Below the pieces are notes generated by a model that ran no database searches, was not told where the DNA came from, and saw only the letters and a list, made by a program, of their open reading frames with translations. From Ophiodon elongatus (taxonomy: Eukaryota > Chordata > Actinopteri > Perciformes > Hexagrammidae), in NCBI GenBank assembly GCA_016806645.1, contig JACSYO010001985.1:216001-280000 (forward strand): 64,000 nucleotides of DNA. The letters are read 5' to 3'. Every line of letters begins with the position of its first letter. The stretch's first letter is position 1. Shown here in pieces: positions 47,939-59,900 of the stretch. The position numbers and the translations under genes are program-made.

Positions 47939-50900
47939 TGTTGTGGAAGATTTGTATGTTAATCAGGAGAAGAAGCCGAAGTTAAGAAATGGATAAAGTC
48001 TTTAGAAAATCAAGTTTGTCTTTGTCCTCTTTTATTCTTGCAAGGGAGAGATTCACAACGACCACCTCAGCAGTCTGTAGCCAATGTCTCAACATTCAAC
48101 AGGTCACAACACACTTTACACAGCTCTCGAGATGTAATCAATCTTTGAACGTATCTTGCCCCAAACAAACATCGAGACAGAGCTGTGTTATCTACATTCC
48201 AAAAAATCACTGGAACACAGGTTTCTAGTTTCAAAGTCCAACAGTCACACACACATCTTATTAACAAAGTCCTTAATTAATAGACTCTCATATCATTTTC
48301 TATTAGTCACACACATATTTTCCCATCACAGTATACCATAACCACATAATGCCTTCTAAGTTTGTGTTTTTCTCTCTCTTTGCTCAGTCTGGTGAACCTT
48401 CAGCACCAACCATGGTGAAACTAAAAGGGATTCATAGTTCTGTCTCGCGGAATGATGTGTTGGCTGCTTTGGAGCACTTTGGGAAAACCAAGTCCTTTTT
48501 ACTGTTTCCGTCCCAGATGGAGGTATGTATCAGTGATGTGGATTGGTGCCCACGGTGGGGGGGGGGGTGGGGGTGTGGGGGGGGTTAGTTGAGTGAGTCC
48601 CCAAAAAATTATATTGTTCTTTGACAAATTGTAGTGTTCAACTTGTGTTTGATTTTATATGATTATAGTTATGGTTATATTCATTGTATGTTGAAAATTT
48701 AAGAAATTAAATCCCAAATCTGAAAACTATTTTCAAAACATTGAAATCATGTGAAACATTTATCACAAACATGAAAACTGACTAAGGTAGTAAAAACCTG
48801 TCTGATGATAACATAAAAACCCACAGTAAAATATTTGACTGTACATTTACAGTAAATTACCGTACCAGCAGATAAATGTGCCATTTATACAGTAAATCAT
48901 AGTAAAATGACGGCTGTATTCTGTCTTCACAGTCAGTTATGACATCAAATTACTGTGGTATAGCAGTATGTCGCTGTCATATTACTGCATTGAACTGTGA
49001 TTTTACAGTAAATTACCCTTTAAATTATTTTAGCAGCGTGATGTTGAATTACAATATAGTAATCCCACAATGCTTTGCAAAGTTCAAACTCAAATTCCCA
49101 GTGTGACAGACCCCCGCAATACAATTCTGAGCACAGTATTGTCAAATATCACGGTTAAAGCCTGTGAAGTGAGAATAGTGTCATTTATTGTGAAAATTCT
49201 GGACATAGTTTACACTATAACAACTTATAAAATACAATAGATAAGAAAGGAGCACCTGGAAAAGGAGGAGACTTCACATTCTTTCTCACGCAGATAAAGT
49301 GAGCCAGGGAATGAAACCTTTGCCACAAATCACGAGACAAGGTCAGATGAAGAAGGCTGTCTTCAGATTGTTCTCACAATGGAATGTAACAGACTTCACA
49401 ACAAATAGTGCTGTTAGCTCGGTTTCCCCTTGAAAATCTCTGTAACAAGGAGATAAAACACAGAAACCATCAGGCCTATCCAAGGCTTGATGGTTCTCTA
49501 TCCAAACTACTGAAGGCACTGAATATTATGGGTTCAAATCATATTTATTAAGAGTGTATTGTAAGCATTTGGCCTTAGAAATGCAATTTAAGTGCATAAA
49601 TGCTACAATTCCTCTGATTCAGTTTAAATAAATTAAACTCCAGTCTTGGAAACACCTTTTAGAATAAGTATCTGGGCGGTTAGACATGTAGTGGTGAGCT
49701 GTTGATGTTTTGTGTGTGAATGTATTGAGTTTATAGTCCTGACGGTTGTAGTAATGTGAAGATGTGCGTTTTTGTGTGTCCACATGTAGGCAGTCGTGTG
49801 TTTTGAGAAAGAGGAAGACGCAGGGAAATTGAAGAGCCTAAAGAGCCTCGATGTGAAAGGAATTCAAATCACTGTTGTTGGAGGAAAGGTATTCCACTTT
49901 GTCTTTCTTTTTGTGTCCCTGGGAAATATACGTATTAAAATTTGTCGGATGTCGTGTGGTCTCACTGTCAATTATCAGATTAATCGAAAATAACAAATTT
50001 CAATTTGTTTGTTTACAGGAGACTGTTTCCAAGCAGCAAAAAAAGCCTCTGACGTAAGATATGTTTCACACAGAGCTCTCTTTTGGAGGATGGAGGGGTT
50101 TTATCTTTTGTCAATATGTTACTATAAATATTCTGTTCATCTAAATTTGTGTCATAGGTGTAAAAAAAGTTTTTTTGGAGTAAAAGTCATCCCAGGAAAT
50201 CAAACTGTGAAGGAACTCATATATACAGTGTATATAAAACCATTAAAACCGTGACCATGACTTTCCATTTTTTCTTCTCTCTTTTGTTCACAAAAAACCT
50301 GCCACGTCCAGCATCTCCACACCTCCAAACACTTCCACTATTATGAGAAAGGTCCTTCTCCCTACACCTAACATTTCTCCAATTAAAGGGCCTAAAAAGC
50401 CTCCATCTTCACCTTCTTCAGCCAAAAGAGCTACAACTGGCAAACTCCAGAAAAGTGCAGCTAAAGACTCAGTTAAAGGCCCAGCGACTGTCACCAAAGA
50501 AAACATCTCAGCCAAGCAGAAAAATACAACGGTAAAAACAAGAAAGTGGCCTGTGAAGGGAGCTGTGAGAAAAGGTCCGAAAGCAAAAAACATCACCAGG
50601 ATCCAAGTCCACGACTCCAGAAAATCAGCCTGATGTAGAAAAATCCAAACCAAAAGAATCTGAAACCACAGTTCAAGAAGCTGTGGCGAAAGACACGGCC
50701 ATGGTTGGTGAAAAAGTAAAGGCGGCCATTTTTTAACCAACGCAGCAGGCAGAACTTGACAGAGCAAATGATACCAGGCGCGTGGCTCACTTTTCTTTAG
50801 ACTTGCATTTTTCTTTTACAATATTTCACATGAATATAATTTATGAGCTCATACGACCACGTAGACGTAGCTCCCCCATCGCTACGCACACAGAGCTTCC

Positions 50901-53900
50901 ACCGTTGACTTTCTCGTTAGACATAGCGACTTTTCAGACGCTCTTAGCGACTTTATTTCTAAAAAGCGACAAAACCAGCCAAGTTATTTCAGACCATCAG
51001 GAAGAAAGCGACACATATACATATGCACAAATCTATTATATTGTAATTTATTCTCATGCATGCTGCTCACAGTGATCTCATTCAGCCCCAGGTGTTTCAA
51101 ACACAATTACCGGAGACCGCGACAGTTACTTCGGTAACACTTCTGACTGTTGGCGAAATTATAGAAAAACACCTGCGTCGTGACAGAATAAGTAAGAAAG
51201 AAAAAGTTTGTTTCACAGTCCCAAATGACTCCACGTGATCATACTTTTTTTTATCAGTCTTTCACGTTTCTCTTTAAACATTTTTTGTTTCTCTTTGACA
51301 GAGTTCTTCAAGAAAGAAAGCACATTGTTGGAAAGGGTAGGTCACATCACTTGCATGAATTATGGTAATATTTACACATGTACTTTTACGAAAGTGTTTA
51401 GACACGGGGGCGAGACATGTGATCTAAAACCAGATTATCATAATTTATAAAAATGCAGTGCAGGGAGGAAACAGACATTTCATATTTGAGACTTATACCT
51501 ACTCAACTTGTTGGACCTGTTCATTTTAGGTATTTAGACTGCTGTCATATTACTGCATTGAACTGTGATTTTACAGTAAATTACCCTTCAGAATATTTCA
51601 GCAGCGTGATGTTGTAGAATTACAATATAGTAAACCCACAATGCTTTGCATTGTTAATTTCACAGTACAATATTGTGAAATATTGCGGTTAAAGCCTGTG
51701 AAGTGTGCGGTGGAAATTGTGTTATCGTCCGTCTAGGTTAGAATACTGAGAAAACAGAATTTGTCTTTGTTGGTTTTATTATTTGCTACAGCAAAAAGGT
51801 TCAAAGGTCGTAGAGCGTCTGCGTGAACAAGAACAACTCAACGCAGTTTAGTTGGATATTTAAACACAAGACGGAGAGCAAAGGTGGGGGCCCGTACTTC
51901 CTAAAAACACAACACTATCATCATAACTCGAAAATAGACATAGAGGAGGAAGAAGTGTGTGTCTCAAAAGCGAGGTCAGACAAAGGTGAGATGCCAAAGC
52001 GAGAGGCCGCTCTGGTGCACTTCCTCAGCAATATAATACAGTTAAATCTCGTGAAGTTATGGAAATAATAAAAAGCAAAAAGTAAAGTGTGCTTGGAGAG
52101 TTTGTGCTTTCTATTCAGCGATGGTGGACATTCTCAATACCTGTCATTGAGTCCGATTCCCACCCAGCCAATGATTTGCTTTTTCAAAATATGCAAAATT
52201 GTGAAGTTGGTTCTGAAGCAGTGACGAGCCCTCGGACATCAAAATGAAGCGATGCCAAGCTCAGTCATAATGTTAGGAACTTTAATGAAACTCACAAAGG
52301 AGAATAAATGTCAAGAGTAGATAAGAAAAGAGCACAGGGGGGGATGGGAGGAGACTTCACAGTCTTTCTCACTCAGATAAAATGAGCCAGGGAATGAAAC
52401 CTTTACCACAAATCATGAGACAAGGTCAGGTGACGAAGGCTGTCTTCAGATTGTTCTCAGAATGGAATGAAACAGATTTCCAACCAATTTCCTCTTGTCT
52501 CTATAACAAGGAAACTTGAAAGAGCCAATGATGCCAGGGGCGTGTTTCGGGCTTTTGATCCAAAGCCACGGCTCTTTTTTCTTTAGACTCGCGTATTTTT
52601 TACCGCCAAAATATTTCACAAGAATACGAATTATGAGCTCATACGACCACGGCGTATTTTGTGGCAAACGCAGCTCCCCCATCGCTCACGCACAGTGCTT
52701 CCATCGTTGACTTATTTCCTAACAAGCGGCTAATCCAGCAAGTTATTTCAGACCATCGGGAAGAAAGCGAGAAATATACACAAATCTATGATATTGTGAT
52801 TTATTCTCGTGCATGCTGCTCACGGTGATCTCATTCAGCCCCAGGTGTTTCAAACGTCTACGCACTCCCATGCCGAAGACGCCGAACCAGTGGAGATTGG
52901 TCAAATGGGAGCTGAAGCGGTGGAGCCCATTGAAGTTGGAAGTTGCGCTGAGGGCCGAGGAGCAAAATCAACAACTACGGAGGCTGTGCCAAAAAATTCA
53001 TCAAACAAAGAGAGTCAGCGGTCTCAGAGTACAGTTGACACCCGGCCAACAGAAACCTCGATCAAAGCTTTACCGCACCTCGGGCAAAGCACCGTGTCAG
53101 AACCAGAGTCCATTGTGCCAGGACCGGAGACCAAGACGGTTACCACGGTTACCCCTCTGACTGTTGGCGAGAGAATAGAAAAACACCTGCGTCAAGACCG
53201 AATAAGTGAGAAAGAAACAGTTTGTTTTGTCGGTCCCACATGAAGTGATCATGATTGTGACGGTCTTTCTCTCTTTTCTTTGTCTCTCTTCGACAGAGCT
53301 CTTCAATAAAGAAAGCATCTTTGGGGAAATGGTAGGTCCACTTGCATGAGTTACTGCAGTATTTTCCAGATTCTTTCAGATATATTTATAAAAATGCAGT
53401 GCAGGAAGGAACCAGACATTTCATACTCGAGAAGTATAAATACTCAACCCGTGTTGGACCTGTTCATTTCAGCTACTTTAGAAGGCAGAATCTGTTTATA
53501 GAGATTAGGGCGCAGCAAACTCAAGGATTTCTGATGTTGACTGTAAGGCGAGACAAAATATTTTTGTCATACGCTGATACATTTTGAGCTTTTGGGCTCT
53601 TTTGCTTCTGGAACATGTTTTATTTCAGACTAGTCAAAAGAAAACATCAAAAAGTCACATTCAGGTGTTTATTTTGCTGTTTTGTTTCTCAGCATCTGTA
53701 GATTCTCCCTTTATTCAGCAAAAGTTAGCATTAGTTAATGCTTCATTTGCATATTTAAACACAACATCTCAAGCAACTTGAAATACAAAAGATAATTGTC
53801 TTAATGTAAGTAATCAACATTATTTAATTGTTTTACCCTATTCACATGTAGTGTCTTCAAAATGTTTGTAATTTTACAAAACATATATTTAAAGACTTTT

Positions 53901-56900
53901 TTCTATAAATTAGGTTTTTCCCAGACTCTGATCCAGAAATCTCCTCTTCAGCAGCTCTTACATCCACCCAACTTTCCACTTTCATTCCTCTCTATATCCT
54001 GAAGGTTTTGACAGAGGGTTTAGTTCATATGTCATTCATATCCTGATTCATACAACATTTTATACATGAAAACATGGAGAAGATTGTTTTGTTTTTTAAT
54101 GGCTGTTGACGGTATTTTCTGTTTTATGGAGGAAAAAGGAAACTCAATAACAATAGCGTACAGTAGCTAGGCTATCCAACAGTTACAGTTACCTCAGACG
54201 GACGGCCAGACGCTGCTTTATTCGTTATTCATCACCCCCCCAGTGTTTTAGCTCTCTTTTTCTTTTCAATACTAGACGTTGTTTTCTTGTCCGAGAGGCT
54301 AAAGCCCACGCTAAGGTGAAATCCTAACCACCACCTCTGCTCCCTCGCTCTCCTTCTTTGTTTTCCTTACCTTTCCAAGGATTTTCCATATCATTGCAAG
54401 CTGTTGCTCATAACCAACCTGCCGGAGTATCACGACGGCTGCTACACGGAGGAAGACCTCGCCAAGCTTCTCATGCCATTTGGGTTTCAATATACAGAAG
54501 ACAGCATCTTTGTTATTCCTCAGACTCGCATGGTAGGCACCAGGTCATACATCTGCATCTTATATCTTGGGTTTATAGATCTCAGGTTTCTGCCGTTGCT
54601 TTTTAGTCTTTTGTCAGATTCTGAGATGAATTTCAATTATAATGCCTTTTTGTTGTTTTCAAGATGAGTTATGCAACATAAAAACCTAAATTTGTGAAAC
54701 CACACTTAACTCCAGCTTGCATCTGAGTATCCTTTGAATCATATCTCATGAGATTGGCCAAAATGCAAAACCTCCTATCTTCAAAATTATCCAGGAAAAG
54801 TGGGAATAACCTCCTATCTGCACTTTGTATATTTTTATTTTGTTTGTATTTTAGTATTTTTTTTAGTATTTAGTATTATGTATTGGGTGTCCTTAACAAA
54901 TAGAATTCTGCAAGAAAACAAGTTTTTTTAGTATTCTCAAAAAAGCTCTTCGGCCATCGATATACGCTATTGGTGCCTATACGAGACTGATTTCAACCAC
55001 ACTGAAAGATTTAAAATTCTATTGGAAAAATAAAATAAAAGCAGCAATACATTTTTGATATTGTTCTTCCTGCCAGGCCTTCTTCGTGGTGCCAGCGGTG
55101 GGGATTATGCACGAAATAATGATGGCCTCTGCAAGGGATGGCATTTTTTTCAAACGCTCTCAACTTGTTTTCCGTGCAGTAGCCGACGGAATTACAATGA
55201 CACCGGTAAGCACACAGATGTTCAGTATATTTATTAAAATGAGCAATTTTTTTTACCTTGATTGCCCCTCCCCGCTCCCCACCCCTCCCAATTGCTAAAT
55301 ATTGTTTTTTCTGTTGCAAGAAAACACTGTTCTTTATAGTCTAAAGTAATAATAGTGCATGTTTGTATACACATCACTATGAATGGATTGTGTTTGGGCT
55401 GAGTCGACAGTACATGAAGTCTGCGGTGAATCCGATGAGTATGATGTGTAAGGAAAGATGTTTGTATTCCAACTCTGCCTCCTGTGATGTTTCTGTTTTA
55501 GATTGGGTTTTATAAATCACTGATGGCGCTGATGCATTTTGTAAGTAACACACACTCACACACTTAATGCCTCCTCGCCCGTAAACTGATTTAAATTTTG
55601 TTGGGGACAGTAATTCATCTCTCAGATCCCTGCGTTTGTCTCACCAAAATATGAATTGAACGTGATTTATCAACAGTGATGTGAAACAGCGAGGGAGTAC
55701 AGGAAACTCTAAAAAAAAAGATGTTGACTTTTACTTTGAAAAACTGTGCCAAACGAATTTATTGCAACAATGCATGTGTTGTGTGTGTCTCTCTGCCGCC
55801 TTGTTGACCTTTTGGTTTTGGATATTCACTTCCTGTTCTCGATGCAGCGTGTGCTTGATGATGGAGAGAGAATCGTCTTCATCAAGAACATTTCACTGAG
55901 GGAATCCAGGGAGCTCAGAGAAGTTTTGAAAAAAATTAAATTTGTCAAAAACTTCTTGCCTCTCCTCAACCAGGTATAAACGAACACATACGAGTATGTC
56001 TGTTTTGTTTGCCTTTTAAAAAAAAGACTGTGTGCGCTTGTGCTTTTGTGCTCCAGGTATTTGTAGAATTTAAGACCATCCGCGATGCTGATCGGCTCGG
56101 AGTTTGGTACAGTCTATTGAAACAAGCCCCCAACCACAAAGTCCTCAGGCTGAAGATACCATTCATTGGTCCTAAATTACCACTACGTAAGTCTCTGTTT
56201 CAGGTTTTGTTTTTCAGTTTGGTAACATATATGTAGGAATTCGTTACCTGGATTCATATTGATTGATTCAGTCTCTGCTGCATGTTTGTTACTGAAAAGA
56301 AAACTACAACGTCTGTAATTTGCTCAACGTTGTCTTCACTCTGCAACAATCTTCACTGGCATCAGAAGTTTGTTGAAGAAACAAAAATACCATGCAATAA
56401 TGTAAATAATGTAATGGAAAGTCTTACAAATTGATAACAAGTATAGAACATAGACTGCGTATGTGAAGTTGATGTTTTTTTTTGGTTTGTGCAGCTCCAA
56501 AACTCCCCGAGAACGCTCTGCCGGACAGCAAGGATGTTGTTGCCGGGGCAACCATACCGCCAATAGAAATTGGTGTTCCGCAGGGCAGCATTGGACCATT
56601 TTGGATCACAATGAGAACTCATCCCTTTCTGTTCCCTACCAGGTCTCCTTGGTTCCTCATCCCAGGTAAGAGAGACCTTTTTTTTATTACATTTTCATCA
56701 TGACAAGTTTAATAGTGGGATCTGAATTAAATTGAATTGTTTGGTACTGCCATATTTAACATGTTAGGTAAAGTGTTTTTCCCATGTTCACTTTTAACTC
56801 CAAGATTACCTGACGGTCAGACGACAGGGCGACATTGCAGTAAGTCAGCTTCAGTTATACTTTCCTCAATGCCAAATTATGATATATGATTTCATCACGA

Positions 56901-59900
56901 TACAATTTCATTGACAGACAATAAATTATATTGGATAATTGCCCAGCCCTACTTTCCTATCATATATATCGTATACATAATTTAAGCTTATCAGTTTCAT
57001 AATTTTGAACCAGGACCCTCAGTGTTTAGATCCAGTAGCTCCTGAGAAATTTGATGTGTTTTTAGAAGACAACACATTTCAGTGTGTAAATATCTGATCA
57101 ATATTTAGGTAAATATAAGTATTGGATCAGACTCTGTATCTGCAGATTCCCAATTTTAAAGAAGTCGAAAGTCGAAATCAGAAAACTTGATTATTAAAAC
57201 TAGAGTTAAGACCAAGCTTAACTCCTCTGGCTATACACATGTCCAACATTACTTACCTATATATGAAAAAAACACTTCTTGTTGACAAGTTTATTCTTTC
57301 AACACATTCTGATATAGAATTTTCTTTTTTTTCCAATACTACTCCAACATCAAAATGTATCATAAAGTTGAATAAGCATCCTATGAAATATTGTCAACAC
57401 CAGGGTAGGAATGCATCCCCTCTTTCTGGTTGGGGGGTGGAGGGGTGAGGGGGGGGGGGGTTATGGGCTAGTCGGGTAGAGGAGTATATTACAGCTGGGT
57501 TTGTTTAGCTCCTGTTCCAGCTCTCTTCCTTTTGGGGGCGGTTGCACCACTTGAAGCAAAGGTTTTGAGGGAACTACTGGCCGCCACATCTGCATGTGTC
57601 ACTTCCTTGGATGAATTTTCTTGAAATGTCGTGTTTCCTAGAAGGCCAGTGGTCGCGGCTCCATGTTCCCAACAATCATGCTGACCGGTTTTCCAGCGGG
57701 AAACTACAAACACGAGGACGTGGCCAAGCTGGTCTGGAGGCATTTCCCCAAACAGGACCTTCACTCCCTGTACTACAACGTGGTGGTCTTACCTCTGCAG
57801 AGGAGGGTAAGCAGTACAAACCGCAGACTTTAACGGGGACAAAGACATTTCATTAAATGGAGCTGCGTTGTTTGAACTTAATTGTTTTTCCCTCCCCATC
57901 TTTCCTCTCTTCGTCTCCAGGCCTTTGTGTTTTTCGCCGATTGGACTTCGTGCTGCGATTTTGTCCGAGATCACATCAAACATCCAGCGACTGTAAAATT
58001 ATCCCCGCTCTCGGTTCACTTCGTCTTGGACCACATAGAGCCTTTTTCCAGTGAGGTATGGACACTAGGAATAACAACACGGGGCTGTAACACTGTCAGG
58101 ATACGGTCTACTTTCAGAAGTAAACAGGAATCAAGAGGAATTTATATTTGTTATGTTAAGTATGTTAACAGTTTATACCGCACGTGATTTCTCTTTTCTG
58201 TAGAACATTCATAATGAAATAATAACAGATGTGCTAGTGTTGCTGTTAGAGGAGATATCCACAGACAAGCACAGATATACAAACATATATTCACACTATT
58301 TGGGCCATTTGTGGGAAACAAATTATCGTGAAGTACAAAATCAAAACACAGATATCATTTTAAATGTGTTTTGACGACATTTGTGACTTGTGAATCTTGT
58401 TTGCAGGAGATGATGTACACAACTCTGATGAAGTGGAGCAACGCTGTAAGTCAATAATCACCGCTGTAAATCTTTTGGTGAAGTGGAAGCAGCTCTTCAC
58501 CGTTGGATCTCTGGTCCTGAACTCCCAACTATTTCTTGCTCTTCAGGGAGTTCCAGAGCCAAAGGGTCTGGAGGAGCGGCTGCTGTGCGTGGAGACCTCT
58601 GAGAAGTCTCTGGAAGTCATCGGGGTTGTCATGGAAGTGGTGGCGTCCATCGCGCCCATTGTCAGCTTCCTGCCGCTCGCCAACAGGGTACGAGAACACA
58701 AACATGAGCACTTTACACATTAAGGTGCTGAGAGAACCCCATTTTTGTGTCGATTTTAGCAAAACTTAAATAAACGTTTAACTAGTTATACTTTTTTATA
58801 GTTGTGAATCCAGCCGCCATGTTCTTTTGCTTAAAAAGTTAGTTTTAGTTTTTAAACCATAACAAATCCATCTTCCCTGGATTTTCCCTTTCATATTTAA
58901 ATGAATTTGTATGAGTTGTTTGTACAACCGTTTTACTTCAACATACTGTAACTCGTGATGGGAAAATATGTGTATTACTAATAGAAACTATACAATAAGA
59001 TGTGTGTGCGTAACTGTTAAACCTTGAAACTGAAGACCTGTGCTCCGGTAATCTTCTGGAATGTAAGATAACACAGTGTCTTCCCTAAAGCTGTTTGTTT
59101 GGGGTAAGTTACAGTTCAAAGGTCAAAAGGACAAGACCTTACATCTCGACGCTGTATAAATGATGCTGTGACCTGTGGAGTGTTGAGACATTGGCTACAG
59201 ACTGCAGAGCGTGCAGTCGTTGTGAATCTCTCCCTTGCAAGAAATAAAGGAAGACAAAGAAAAACTTGATTTCTAAAGACTTTATCCATTTCTTAACTTC
59301 GGCTTCTCCTCCTGATTAACGTACAAATCTTCCAAAACGAACGTCACATCTGTCTTTTCTCTGTCTTTTCCCTTTTTTCGTCCTCGACGCTCGTTTTCTG
59401 CCTCAGATATGCATCGAGATGGCCGACTCCAGCGCTGTAACCAAGGTGGTGGAGAAATACAAACACCGTTTCTTTTTCAGGACGAAGAATGCTGTGATTT
59501 GGTGAGCATGTATCCTTTTAAGATGTAGGCGTATGACACGGGGTTAAATTAGTCCAATGACTCACGTCGGTGTTTTCCTCACACCTCTGTTTGGTTCGTA
59601 TTCTTTATGTTTTAATCCTCACAACTAAACTGGGCAACTCCTTCTTTTTTCTGTCTCCAGGAGTAAAGTACGACGTGTTGAGCCGTGAGTATATCACTTT
59701 GTAAAGTTAGGGGAGAGACAAAACATCTTTTGGCTGCCAAAGCATATCAAAGATCAACTGTTATGATTTCATACGTTGTTAGCAGGTGGCACATCTTTAT
59801 TGGATACATTTATTTATATGTCCCAGAGTTCAAGATTAGTACTATTTTTGGTAATTTTATTTTAGAAATTAACAGGCATTATAATACATACAATTGTAGT

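Larger units (their letters stand above)
50725..53340 (+). repeat. Internal duplication within copy B
   Basis: A segment of about 0.6-0.8 kb is present twice, at about 50725-51345 and about 52490-53340. Both contain catgaatat/caagaatacg then attatgagctcatacgacca, then a legible stretch gatctcattcagccccaggt, then the exon ending GERIEKHLRQDRI or its counterpart, and a 35-bp exon. The first copy has lost the middle of the acidic exon. The repeat block of 51540-51700 and 52250-52480 lies between. Confidence 0.75.

Noticed and set aside
50782..51075. Open frame in the copy B insertion as a separate gene
   Set aside because: It lies in the internally duplicated intron/insert sequence, whose other copy (52560-52840) does not keep the frame.
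57642..58687. Assembly artefact as the only explanation of the near-identical blocks
   Set aside because: Not excluded, but the blocks differ at about four sites and sit in clearly different flanks with different insertions, which favours real paralogous sequence. Long reads would settle it.
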